Below, piece by piece: positions 1 through 6,730 of a stretch of 21,793 bases of DNA. Every line of letters begins with the position of its first letter. Position 1 is the stretch's first letter. Source of the stretch: an uncultured Paracoccaceae bacterium (GTDB lineage Bacteria; Pseudomonadota; Alphaproteobacteria; Rhodobacterales; Rhodobacteraceae). The stretch lies in the NCBI GenBank assembly GCA_937952085.1, contig CALFYQ010000364.1, forward strand, positions 1-21,793, written 5' to 3'. Below the pieces are notes generated by a model. That model saw only the letters and a list, made by a program, of their open reading frames with translations. It had not been told where the DNA came from and searched no databases. Both the position numbers and the translations under genes were made by a program.

Positions 1-709
1 CGCCGACCGCGTCGGCGAAGGCCGCGGCCTCGCCCGTGCCGTCATCCTTGTTGATGACGAGGCCGGCGACGCCGACATTGCCGCCGAGCTTGCGGAAATA
101 CTCGACCGCCGAGCAGACGTTGTTGGCGACGTAGAGGCTCTGAAGGTCGTTCGAGGCGACGAGGATCACCTTCTGCGCCATGTCGCGCGCGATCGGCAGG
201 CCGAAGCCGCCGCAGACCACGTCGCCGAGGAAGTCGAGCAGGACGTAGTCGAAATCCCAGTCGTGGAAGCCGAGCTTCTCGAGCAGCTCGAAGCCGTGGA
301 TGATGCCCCGCCCGCCGCAGCCGCGGCCGACCTCCGGCCCGCCGAGCTCCATCGCGAAGACGCCGTCCCGCTTGAAGCAGACGTCGCCGATCTTCACCTC
401 CTCGCCGGCGAGCTTCTTCCTCGTCGAGGTCTCGATGATCGTCGGGCAGGCCTTGCCGCCGAAGAGGAGGCTCGTCGTGTCCGATTTCGGGTCGCAGCCG
501 ATCAGCAGCACGCGCTTGCCCTGCTCGGCCATCATGTAGCTGAGATTGGCGAGGGTGAAGGACTTGCCGATCCCGCCCTTGCCGTAGATCGCGATGACCT
601 GGGTCTTCTTCGTCGGCGGCGCGGAGGGCACTTCGAGCGTCGGCTCGGCCGCCTCGGCCCTGAGGCGCGAGTCGTAATCGTCCCGGAGGTTCGGCGCGTC
701 GAGGCTCAT
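1..709 (-). CDS. bchX: Chlorophyllide a reductase iron protein subunit BchX (partial, 3' end outside window)
   Basis: BchX is the ATP-dependent reductase component of chlorophyllide a oxidoreductase. It passes electrons to BchYZ, which reduces ring B in bacteriochlorophyll a synthesis. About 236 N-terminal residues of a roughly 330-residue family are present; the gene runs off the left edge. Seen: a NifH-like P-loop YGKGGIGKS at residues 42-50, GCDPKSDTT at 71-79, and the two cysteines expected to hold the bridging [4Fe-4S] cluster, Cys131 (GRGCGGRGI) and Cys166 (DVVCGGFG). The N-terminal extension of about 37 residues before the P-loop separates it from the related BchL. The ATG at 709 overlaps the bchC stop as ATGA, so translation is probably coupled to bchC. 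BchY and bchZ would be expected just beyond the edge. No internal promoter is visible. Confidence 0.95.
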   Translation of the reverse strand, partial: MSLDAPNLRDDYDSRLRAEAAEPTLEVPSAPPTKKTQVIAIYGKGGIGKSFTLANLSYMMAEQGKRVLLIGCDPKSDTTSLLFGGKACPTIIETSTRKKLAGEEVKIGDVCFKRDGVFAMELGGPEVGRGCGGRGIIHGFELLEKLGFHDWDFDYVLLDFLGDVVCGGFGLPIARDMAQKVILVASNDLQSLYVANNVCSAVEYFRKLGGNVGVAGLVINKDDGTGEAAAFADAVG

Positions 710-1647
710 GCGGTCCTCCAGTCGATGATCATCTTGAGGCAGTCGGCGGAGTCGAACGCGGTCTCGTAGGCCGAGGCAGCCTCCCGCGCGGGGCGTCGGT
801 GGGTAACGAGGCCGTCGAGCGAGAGCGCGCCGGCCTCGACCAGCGCGCGCGTCGCCTCGAGGTCCTCCCGCGTCCACTCGGCGGCGACCCGCAGCCGGGC
901 CTCCTTCATGAAGGCGGGCGGGAAGGCGAAGGTGAGCGGCCGTGCATAGAACCCGGCGAGGACGATCTCCCCGCCGCGCGCGATGCGCCCGATCAGCGCG
1001 TCGAGCAGCCCGGCGTCGCCGCTGGCGTCGTAGATGCAGCGATAGTCCCGCCGCGCATCGGCGGAGGGCTCGATCGCCTCGTAGCCGGCCGCGCCGGCCC
1101 GCCGCCGCGGCTCGGTCTCCCAGACGGTGGGGGCGGGTGCGCCGGTGAGGAGGGTGAGCCGCGCCAGAAGCCGACCGAGCACGCCGTGCCCGACGATGAG
1201 ATCCGGCGGCGCCTTGTCGAAGCCGGCCATCGCGTGGCGCGCCGTCGCGGCGAGGGCGAGGAGCGCCGCCTCCGCGCCGAGGCCCTGGTCGATGCGCGTC
1301 GCGCGGGCGCCCCTTGAGACGATTCGCCCTGCGGCGCCGCCGAAGAGACCGCGCGCGCCGGAATAGCAGTCTGCGCCCGGAACGAAGGCGTGGTCGCCGG
1401 CCCGGAAGCCGGAGGCCGGCCCAGCCTCGACCACCTCGCCCGCCGCCTCGTAGCCCGGGACAAGCGGGTAGCCCATGCCCGGGAAGGGCGGCATCTCTCC
1501 GGTCCAGAAGAGCCGTTCGGTGCCGGTCGAGACACCGGAATGCGCCACGTCGACCACGATGTCCTCAGCGCCCGGCGCATGGATCGGGAGCGTTTCGATC
1601 CGAAGATCTCGGGCTCCCCCCAGGACGATTGCGGCCGATTCCAGCAC
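706..1647 (-). CDS. bchC: Bacteriochlorophyllide a 3-hydroxyethyl dehydrogenase BchC
   Basis: BchC oxidises the 3-(1-hydroxyethyl) group of the bacteriochlorophyllide to 3-acetyl, a late step of bacteriochlorophyll a synthesis. It is a medium-chain dehydrogenase/reductase-like protein. Family blocks seen: HSGVSTGTERLFWTG, PPFPGMGYPLVPGYEAAGEV near the N-terminus, and a nucleotide-binding VGHGVLGRLLARL mid-protein. The frame is open to an ATG at 1761, but I chose the GTG at 1647. It has a very strong Shine-Dalgarno (AAGGGGGGAGGA, 1655-1666) 7 nt upstream, it gives 313 residues (the usual family length), and homology begins there. The longer start would place codons across the promoter and operators. 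Its stop overlaps the bchX start. Confidence 0.94.
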   Translation of the reverse strand: MLESAAIVLGGARDLRIETLPIHAPGAEDIVVDVAHSGVSTGTERLFWTGEMPPFPGMGYPLVPGYEAAGEVVEAGPASGFRAGDHAFVPGADCYSGARGLFGGAAGRIVSRGARATRIDQGLGAEAALLALAATARHAMAGFDKAPPDLIVGHGVLGRLLARLTLLTGAPAPTVWETEPRRRAGAAGYEAIEPSADARRDYRCIYDASGDAGLLDALIGRIARGGEIVLAGFYARPLTFAFPPAFMKEARLRVAAEWTREDLEATRALVEAGALSLDGLVTHRRPAREAASAYETAFDSADCLKMIIDWRTA

Positions 1648-1654
1648 TACGGGG

Positions 1655-1666
1655 TCCTCCCCCCTT
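1655..1666 (-). promoter_or_regulatory. Strong ribosome binding site that fixes the bchC GTG start
   Basis: Read on the minus strand, AAGGGGGGAGGA ends 7 nt before the GTG at 1647. It is one of the strongest purine-rich Shine-Dalgarno matches in the window, and it decides in favour of the short BchC over the reading frame that begins at 1761. Confidence 0.85.
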
Positions 1667-1716
1667 GGTATGCGCCCGGCCCATTCCGCGCATTCAGGCG
1701 CGTGGGTCGGTTCGTA

Positions 1717-1734
1717 TGTCACTTTAGGCTTACA
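1717..1734. promoter_or_regulatory. PpsR/CrtJ operator, bchC site 1
   Basis: TGTCACTTTAGGCTTACA fits the TGT-N12-ACA consensus for PpsR/CrtJ exactly. It overlaps the predicted bchC -10 element and lies 8 bp from the second site. That gap matches the arrangement known for cooperative CrtJ binding at bchC. Confidence 0.85.
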
Positions 1735-1748
1735 GTTATGAATGTCAA
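1721..1748 (-). promoter_or_regulatory. Probable sigma70-type bchC promoter inside the crtEF-bchCXYZ superoperon
   Basis: On the minus strand a perfect TTGACA (1743-1748) is followed after 16 nt by TAAAGT (1721-1726), four of six matches to TATAAT. This predicts a leader of roughly 65 nt to the bchC GTG. The -35 box lies inside the upstream TGT-N12-ACA operator and the -10 box inside the downstream one, as expected for direct repression by PpsR/CrtJ. An internal bchC promoter is known in Rhodobacter superoperons; its position here is inferred from sequence. Confidence 0.65.
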
Positions 1749-1760
1749 ATGAAATGGACA
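1743..1760. promoter_or_regulatory. PpsR/CrtJ operator, bchC site 2
   Basis: TGTCAAATGAAATGGACA is an exact TGT-N12-ACA match with the preferred TGTC...GACA ends. It covers the predicted -35 box (TTGACA on the minus strand). It lies between the crtF stop (1768) and bchC, so the intergenic stretch is mostly operator. Confidence 0.87.
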
Positions 1761-1767
1761 TTGACTG

Positions 1768-2904
1768 TCAGGCCAGCTTGACGGCGGTCACGACGCTGGT
1801 GACGAAGCCTATGGTCCCCCACGCGCGCCGCACGCGGCCGAACCCGGCGTCCCGCATCATCGCGCCGATCTCGCCCGGCGCGCGCGGCCGGCCGCCCCCC
1901 ATCGCAAGGCAGTAGAAGGCGAAATAGGCGTCGCCCGCGCGCTCCGGCGCGTCTTCGCCCGCCATCGGCTCGGAGACGATCAGCCGGCCCCCCGGCGGCA
2001 GCGCCTCATGGGCGGCCCGGAGCAGCTTCGCGACGGTCGCGTCGTCATGATCGTAGAGCACCCTGACGAGCGAGATCGCGTCGGCGCCGGCGGGCAGCTT
2101 GTCGGCCCGGAAGTCGCCTTCGAAGACCTCCGCGCGATCAGCGATTCGCGCCTCCTGGAAGCGCCGCCGCGCGAGCGGCGCGACGGCTGGAAGATCGAAC
2201 AGCGCGAGCCGAAGGCCGGGACGGCGCGACGCCGCGACGAGGAACGCCCCGGCCCCGCCGCCGACATCGAGAAGCTTCCGCACGCCGCGAAGGTCGATCG
2301 CGCGGAGCGTCTCCTCCGCGACCATCGCCTGCGTCTCAGCCATCAGCGCGGAATAGGTGGCGGCCGCATCGCTGTCGCCCGCGGCCTCCGCGCCGAAGAC
2401 ATAGGGCCAGAATCGGGAAAGCTCCGTCTCGCCGCCGCCGCGGAGCAGCGCCACGGGCTCGGCGAGATCGAGATAGAGGCTGCGATGATGGCGGATGAGC
2501 GCGACGAGGCCGGGCGAGCCCGCCACCACCGCGCCGAGCCGCCCAAGGCCGAACCCGCCGCCAGGCCGCCTCTCGAGAAGGCCGAGCGCCGCCCCCGCGC
2601 CGAGAAGCGCCCGCATCCGCTCCGGCGGAACGCCGGCCGCCGCGGCGAGCGCCTCGGCGCTCTGGTCGCCCGCCGTCAGCCGGTCGAGGCAGCCAAGCTC
2701 CACCAGCCCGGCGAGGGTCTGGCTGTAGACGAACCCCGCCATCAGGTCGAAGATCCGCGCGCCGTCACGCCGTGCGGCGCCCCGAAAGACCGGCGTTTTC
2801 AAGGCCCAGGCGCGAAAGCGCGGGTCCGCGGCCAGTCGGTTCCGCCAGCGTCTCCAGGAGAAGAGCCGCCCGATGCCGAAACCCGCGGTCTCGGCCAGCG
2901 CCAC
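1768..2904 (-). CDS. crtF: Demethylspheroidene O-methyltransferase CrtF
   Basis: CrtF is the SAM-dependent methyltransferase that converts the tertiary 1-hydroxyl of demethylspheroidene to the methoxy group of spheroidene. It has 378 residues, close to Rhodobacter CrtF. Seen: an N-terminal dimerisation/winged-helix-like region (about 50-125), then the class I methyltransferase fold with motif I LLDVGGGAGAF at 211-221. Further on are the acidic LALFDLPAVAPLA block and VRVLYDHDD, GGRLIVSEPM and a C-terminal GTIGFVTSVVTAVK, typical of the O-methyltransferase 2 family. The start is a GTG 2 nt after the crtE stop, which suggests translational coupling. The stop is only 7 bp from the nearer bchC operator, so bchC transcription from its own promoter starts right after crtF. 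Confidence 0.93.
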   Translation of the reverse strand: MALAETAGFGIGRLFSWRRWRNRLAADPRFRAWALKTPVFRGAARRDGARIFDLMAGFVYSQTLAGLVELGCLDRLTAGDQSAEALAAAAGVPPERMRALLGAGAALGLLERRPGGGFGLGRLGAVVAGSPGLVALIRHHRSLYLDLAEPVALLRGGGETELSRFWPYVFGAEAAGDSDAAATYSALMAETQAMVAEETLRAIDLRGVRKLLDVGGGAGAFLVAASRRPGLRLALFDLPAVAPLARRRFQEARIADRAEVFEGDFRADKLPAGADAISLVRVLYDHDDATVAKLLRAAHEALPPGGRLIVSEPMAGEDAPERAGDAYFAFYCLAMGGGRPRAPGEIGAMMRDAGFGRVRRAWGTIGFVTSVVTAVKLA

Positions 2905-2906
2905 GG

Positions 2907-3782
2907 TCAGGCCGCGTCGAAGGCGCGCGGCGACGAGATCGGCGTCAGGCGTTCGGCCGTCGCGCGGACCATCGCGCAGAGCGCGGCCTCGCCCGGGCAG
3001 GCCGGGATCGAGGAGATCGCCGAGGCCAGCGAATTCCGAAGCCGGGTCATCGCGCCCTCCACGCCGTATGCCGCCACCGCGTTGGGGCGGCCATGGGCGG
3101 CGTCCTGGTGGACCGGCTTGCCGATCACGGCTTCCTCGGAGAGGGCGTCGCGCAGGTCGTCCGCCACCTGGAAGGCCTCGCCGATCCGGGCGCCGAGTTC
3201 GGTCCAGCGCTCCGGCTCCTCGCCGGCGGCGATGGCGCCCATCTGCGTGGCGGCGATGAAGAGCGCGCCGGTCTTGGAGAGGTGGTATGCTTCGAGGTCG
3301 ATCTTCTCCTCGCTCTCCCAGCCTTGGCCGGCGCAGATCCCGCCGGGCATGCCGGACCAGGCGGCGAGCGCCCGCACCAGCGCGATCGCCCGCTTCGGAT
3401 CGGCGTCGGAGGCGCGGGCGAGGGTGTCGAAGGCCGCGATGATCAGGCTGTCGCCGGAGAGGACCGCCAGCGCCTCGCCATGAGCCCGGTGCGCGGACGG
3501 CTTGCCGCGCCGCGTGTCGGCGTCGTCGAAGCAGGGCAGGTCGTCATGCGTGAGCGAGGCGCAGTGGATCAACTCCAGCGCCGCAGCCGCCGCATCGGAA
3601 AGCTCCGGCCTGTCATCGCCGCAGGCGTTCGCCACCGAGAGGAGGATCGTCGGGCGGACCCGCGCGCCGCCGGGGCGGACCGCGTAGTCGAGCGCCGCGG
3701 CGAGTCGCTTCGGCGCCCCGGGCGCGGCGGCGCGATCGAGCGCCGCCGAGAGCGCGCCTTCGATGCGTTTCGAGATGCTCAT
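2907..3782 (-). CDS. crtE: Geranylgeranyl diphosphate synthase CrtE
   Basis: CrtE condenses isopentenyl diphosphate with allylic diphosphates to give geranylgeranyl diphosphate, the C20 precursor of carotenoids and of the bacteriochlorophyll tail. It is a trans-prenyltransferase with the first aspartate-rich motif DDLPCFDD at residues 80-87 and the second, DDLRD, at 208-212, plus the GKPSAH and KTGALF blocks. The ATG at 3782 gives 291 residues and has GGAGAG six nt upstream. The frame stays open to 3821, but that region is the promoter/operator. It is the first gene of the crtEF-bchCX superoperon, divergent from crtD, and PpsR sites cover its promoter. Confidence 0.94.
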   Translation of the reverse strand: MSISKRIEGALSAALDRAAAPGAPKRLAAALDYAVRPGGARVRPTILLSVANACGDDRPELSDAAAAALELIHCASLTHDDLPCFDDADTRRGKPSAHRAHGEALAVLSGDSLIIAAFDTLARASDADPKRAIALVRALAAWSGMPGGICAGQGWESEEKIDLEAYHLSKTGALFIAATQMGAIAAGEEPERWTELGARIGEAFQVADDLRDALSEEAVIGKPVHQDAAHGRPNAVAAYGVEGAMTRLRNSLASAISSIPACPGEAALCAMVRATAERLTPISSPRAFDAA

Positions 3783-3802
3783 GGCGCGCTCTCCGGCGAA
3801 GA

Positions 3803-3820
3803 TGTCCACTATACTGGACA
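3803..3820. promoter_or_regulatory. PpsR/CrtJ operator, crtE/crtD site 1 (near-perfect palindrome)
   Basis: TGTCCACTATACTGGACA is an exact TGT-N12-ACA site and almost a perfect 18-bp dyad (TGTCCA...TGGACA). It lies 20 bp from the crtE start and covers the predicted crtE -10 box. It is one of two sites shared by the divergent crtE and crtD promoters. Confidence 0.88.
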
Positions 3821-3836
3821 TTCAAACTGTAAATAA
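3808..3836 (-). promoter_or_regulatory. Probable crtE promoter overlapping the PpsR operators
   Basis: On the minus strand TATAGT (3808-3813), five of six to the -10 consensus, sits at the centre of the 3803-3820 palindrome. A weak -35 (TTATTT, 3831-3836) lies 17 nt upstream, inside the second operator. The predicted transcript would start near 3801 with a leader of about 20 nt. The -35 match is poor, so the exact placement is inference. Confidence 0.5.
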
Positions 3837-3845
3837 TAATGGACA
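3828..3845. promoter_or_regulatory. PpsR/CrtJ operator, crtE/crtD site 2
   Basis: TGTAAATAATAATGGACA matches TGT-N12-ACA exactly and is separated from site 1 by 7 bp. The AT-rich core suggests easy melting, so it may also be part of the crtD promoter. CrtD starts 31 bp to the right. Confidence 0.85.
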
Positions 3846-3876
3846 GTCAGCCGGCGAGAGTCAACGATGCGTTGTC

Positions 3877-5376
3877 ATGAACGCTCGGCTCGGCGAAACG
3901 CAGAAGGTCCTCGTCGTGGGCGCCGGGGTCGGCGGCCTCGCCGCTTCGGCGTTGCTGGCGCGCCGCGGATACAGGGTCGTCGTGCTCGAACGCGCCGCGG
4001 CGCCGGGCGGCAAGATGCGCGCTGTCGAGACGGCCGCGGGACCGGCCGACGCGGGCCCGACCGTGCTGACGATGAAGGACGTCTTCGAGGACTTGTTCCG
4101 CGCCGCCGGCGCCCGCCTCTCCGACCGGGTGACGCTGGTCGAGGAGAAGGTGCTCGCCCGCCATTTCTGGGCGGATGGCGGCCGGCTGGATCTCAGCCGC
4201 GATCCCGAGGTCTCCGCCGCGGCGGTGCGCGCTTTCGCCGGAACGGAAGCCGAGGCGGCCTTCCGCGCCTTTTCCGACCGCGCGCGGCGACTGTTCGAGG
4301 CGTTCGACGCGCCGGTGATGCGGGCCGGCGCGCCCGAAATCGGGGCGCTCGTCGCCCGCCTCGCGCGGGCCCCTGGCCTTCTCGCCGCAATGGCGCCGGG
4401 GCGGTCGCTCGCGGCCGAGCTTGAACGGCGTTTCGCCGACCCTCGCCTCGCGCAGCTATTCGCGCGCTACGCCACCTATGTCGGCGCCTCGCCGTTTCGC
4501 GCGCCGGCGCTCCTGGCGCTGATCTGGCACGCCGAGGCTTCGGGCGTCTGGCGGGTCGCGGGCGGCATGGGCCGGCTCGCCGCTGCGATGGCGGATCTCG
4601 CGCAGGATGCGGGCGCGCGCTTCGAATTCGGCGCCGAGGTGAAACGTCTCGTCTTCGAACGCGGCCGCGTCGCGGGCCTCGAGACGGCGGAAGGCCTGCG
4701 GCTCGGCGCCGCCTCGGTGCTCTTCAACGGCGACCCGGCCGCACTGCGTGGCGGGCTCCTCGGCGACGAAGCGCGCCGGGCGGTCGGCGACGCGCAGGTG
4801 ACGCCGCGCTCCTTCTCCGCCTGGGTCTGGAGCTTCGCGGCGGAACTCGAAGGCCCGCCGCTCGCCCATCACAACGTCTTCTTCGGCGCCGATCCGCGCG
4901 CCGAATTCGACGCGCTGGCGAAGGGCCGGCCGCCGGACGACCCGACGATCTATCTCTGCGCGCAGGATCGCGGCGAGGGCCTGACGCCGCCGCGGCTCGA
5001 ACGGTTCGAGATCATCGTCAACGGCGCGCCGGTCATCGGCCGCGAGACAAGGGACGAGGGGGAAGACACGCGATGCCGCGAACTGGTGTTCGGAACGCTG
5101 AAGCGCTTCGGCCTGAAATTCTCGCCGCCGCCCGATCCGGCGGCGCTGACGGGGCCGAGCGGCTTTGCGGCGCTCTTCCCCGGATCGGGCGGATCCCTTT
5201 ACGGGCTGAGCCCGCGATCGATGACCTCGGCCTTCGCCCGGCCGCGGGCGCGGAGCCGGATGCCGGGGCTCTATCTCTGCGGCGGGGGCGCGCATCCGGG
5301 GGCGGGGGTTCCGATGGCTGCGCTCTCCGGGATGCGCGCGGCCGAGGCGATCTCGACGGACCTTGCTTTGACATAG
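3877..5376 (+). CDS. crtD: 1-hydroxycarotenoid 3,4-desaturase (methoxyneurosporene dehydrogenase) CrtD
   Basis: CrtD introduces the C-3,4 double bond into hydroxylated neurosporene derivatives on the way to spheroidene. It is a FAD-dependent enzyme of the phytoene-desaturase superfamily. Seen: dinucleotide-binding VLVVGAGVGGLAASALLARRG at residues 11-31, then APGGKM at 42-47, and the family's C-terminal flavin motif PGLYLCGGGAHPGAGVPM. It has 499 residues from the ATG at 3877, close to family length. The frame is open further left, but those codons would cross the crtE/crtD operators. No strong Shine-Dalgarno is visible (GAGAG lies 16 nt upstream). CrtD rather than CrtI is assigned because it pairs with crtC and because a second, more CrtI-like desaturase lies beside crtB. 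Confidence 0.92.
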   Translation: MNARLGETQKVLVVGAGVGGLAASALLARRGYRVVVLERAAAPGGKMRAVETAAGPADAGPTVLTMKDVFEDLFRAAGARLSDRVTLVEEKVLARHFWADGGRLDLSRDPEVSAAAVRAFAGTEAEAAFRAFSDRARRLFEAFDAPVMRAGAPEIGALVARLARAPGLLAAMAPGRSLAAELERRFADPRLAQLFARYATYVGASPFRAPALLALIWHAEASGVWRVAGGMGRLAAAMADLAQDAGARFEFGAEVKRLVFERGRVAGLETAEGLRLGAASVLFNGDPAALRGGLLGDEARRAVGDAQVTPRSFSAWVWSFAAELEGPPLAHHNVFFGADPRAEFDALAKGRPPDDPTIYLCAQDRGEGLTPPRLERFEIIVNGAPVIGRETRDEGEDTRCRELVFGTLKRFGLKFSPPPDPAALTGPSGFAALFPGSGGSLYGLSPRSMTSAFARPRARSRMPGLYLCGGGAHPGAGVPMAALSGMRAAEAISTDLALT

Positions 5377-5378
5377 AG

Positions 5379-6278
5379 GTGCCGCCGGACGGCTACGCCT
5401 GGTGGTATGTCGACGGGATCAGCGACGACGGGCGCCGCTCGCTCTCGGCGATCGCCTTCATCGGATCGGTGTTTTCCCCGTGGTACCGCTGGTCGGGCCG
5501 CCGGAGGCCGGCGAACCATTGCTGCCTGAACGTCGCCACCTACGGGCCGGGCGGCCGTTGGGCGATGACCGATCGCGGGGAGGCGGCGCTCCGTCTCTCC
5601 GCCGACCGGATGGAGATCGGCCCCTCGTCCCTCCATTGGCGGAACGGCGCGCTCGAGATCGAGTTCGACGAGGTCGCGACGCCGCGCTTCGACCGGCTCG
5701 CGGGGCGGATCACCGTCACCCCCGCGGCGATCACCGGCGTTGAGCTGCCGCTCACCGCCGACGGCCGCCATGTCTGGCGCCCGTTCGCGCCTGTCGCGCG
5801 GATCTCGGTCGACATCGACCGGCCCGGATGGCGCTGGGAAGGTCACGGCTATCTCGACGCGAATTTTGGCCTTGCCGCGCTTGAGGCGGATTTCCGCTAC
5901 TGGACCTGGGCGCGCTATCCGACGCGGGAGGGCGCGCTCTGCCTCTATGATGGCGAGCGGAGCGACGCGGCGTTCTCCATGGCGGTCGCGTTCGACCGGC
6001 GCGGCGAAGCGCGCGAGGTCGCGCCGCCGCCCCGTGCGCGGCTGCCGCGCTCCCTCTGGGCGGTTCGCCGCGAGACGCGCGCCGATCCCGGAACCCGCCC
6101 GCGGAACGCGGGCGCGATGCTCGACGCGCCGTTCTATTGCCGCTCGCTGGTGGAGACCGAGATCGGCGGAGAGCGCGTCACCGGCGTTCACGAGGCGCTG
6201 GACCTCCGCCGCTTCAGCTCCCCCTGGCTGATGCCGATGCTCGCCCTTCGGGTCCCGCGGCGCGCCGCCTGGCCCTAG
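5379..6278 (+). CDS. crtC: Hydroxyneurosporene synthase (carotenoid 1,2-hydratase) CrtC
   Basis: CrtC adds water across the C-1,2 double bond of neurosporene (or lycopene), a cofactor-free hydration. Family blocks seen: GYAWWYVDGISDDG at the N-terminus, IAFIGSVFSPWY, NVATYGPGGRWAMTDRG, HVWRPFAPVARI, WRWEGHGYLDANFG and FRYWTWARYP. The predicted start is GTG 5379, 2 nt after the crtD stop, giving 299 residues (the usual length is about 280-300). No good Shine-Dalgarno precedes it, so coupling to crtD translation is likely. The family resemblance begins a few residues earlier (FDIEV), inside the crtD 3' end, where there is no ATG, GTG or TTG in frame until far upstream. The stop shares CTAG with tspO on the other strand. 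Confidence 0.88.
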   Translation: MPPDGYAWWYVDGISDDGRRSLSAIAFIGSVFSPWYRWSGRRRPANHCCLNVATYGPGGRWAMTDRGEAALRLSADRMEIGPSSLHWRNGALEIEFDEVATPRFDRLAGRITVTPAAITGVELPLTADGRHVWRPFAPVARISVDIDRPGWRWEGHGYLDANFGLAALEADFRYWTWARYPTREGALCLYDGERSDAAFSMAVAFDRRGEAREVAPPPRARLPRSLWAVRRETRADPGTRPRNAGAMLDAPFYCRSLVETEIGGERVTGVHEALDLRRFSSPWLMPMLALRVPRRAAWP

Positions 6279-6727
6279 GCCGGGTTGCGTCGCCAGATGG
6301 CGAAATTGAGCGCCGCTGCATAGCTGACCCAGACGAGATAGACGCAGAAGATCGCGCCCGCGAGCGGGTCCGCCTCGAAATAGGTCGCCGCCGCAGCTGC
6401 CACGGTCAGCCAGAGCGCGCCGATCACGACGAGGCCGCCGCCGATCCGCCGCTTGCCGAAGAAGACCGGCGTCCAGAGCGTGTTGAGCGCGATCTGCAGC
6501 GCCCAGAGCGCCATCGCCTGGCCGCCGGCCTCTCCCGGCGCGACCCGCGCCGCGGCGACGGAGATGCCGAGATAGAGAACCGTCCAGGCGATGGGGAAGA
6601 GCCAGTCGGGCGGCGTCCAGACCGGTTTCGAAAGGCCCCGATACCAGGCGCCGGGCGAAAACAGGGCTCCGGTCGAGCCGGCGGCGACGCAGGCGGCGAA
6701 GGCGATCGCGAAGACGAGCCAATCCAT
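6275..6727 (-). CDS. tspO: Tryptophan-rich sensory protein TspO (CrtK)
   Basis: TspO is an outer-membrane member of the TspO/MBR (peripheral benzodiazepine receptor) family. In Rhodobacter it binds tetrapyrroles and lowers photosynthesis gene expression in oxygen, acting together with PpsR. The protein has 150 residues and five predicted hydrophobic helices. Seen: the conserved loop SKPVWTPPDWLFPIAWTVLY at about 33-52, LNTLWTPVFFGK in the middle, and a C-terminal YAAALNFAIWRRN. It is the last gene of crtI-crtB-tspO, 3 nt after the crtB stop, and ends in a four-base overlap with the convergent crtC. The same position between crtB and crtC is seen in Rhodobacter, where the gene was once called crtK. 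Confidence 0.94.
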   Translation of the reverse strand: MDWLVFAIAFAACVAAGSTGALFSPGAWYRGLSKPVWTPPDWLFPIAWTVLYLGISVAAARVAPGEAGGQAMALWALQIALNTLWTPVFFGKRRIGGGLVVIGALWLTVAAAAATYFEADPLAGAIFCVYLVWVSYAAALNFAIWRRNPA

Positions 6728-6730
6728 GGT

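Noticed and set aside
5271..6722. A 483-codon minus-strand frame opposite crtC and in another frame of tspO
   Set aside because: Overlaps two recognisable genes, is composed mainly of Arg/Ala/Gly/Pro, and shows no motif.
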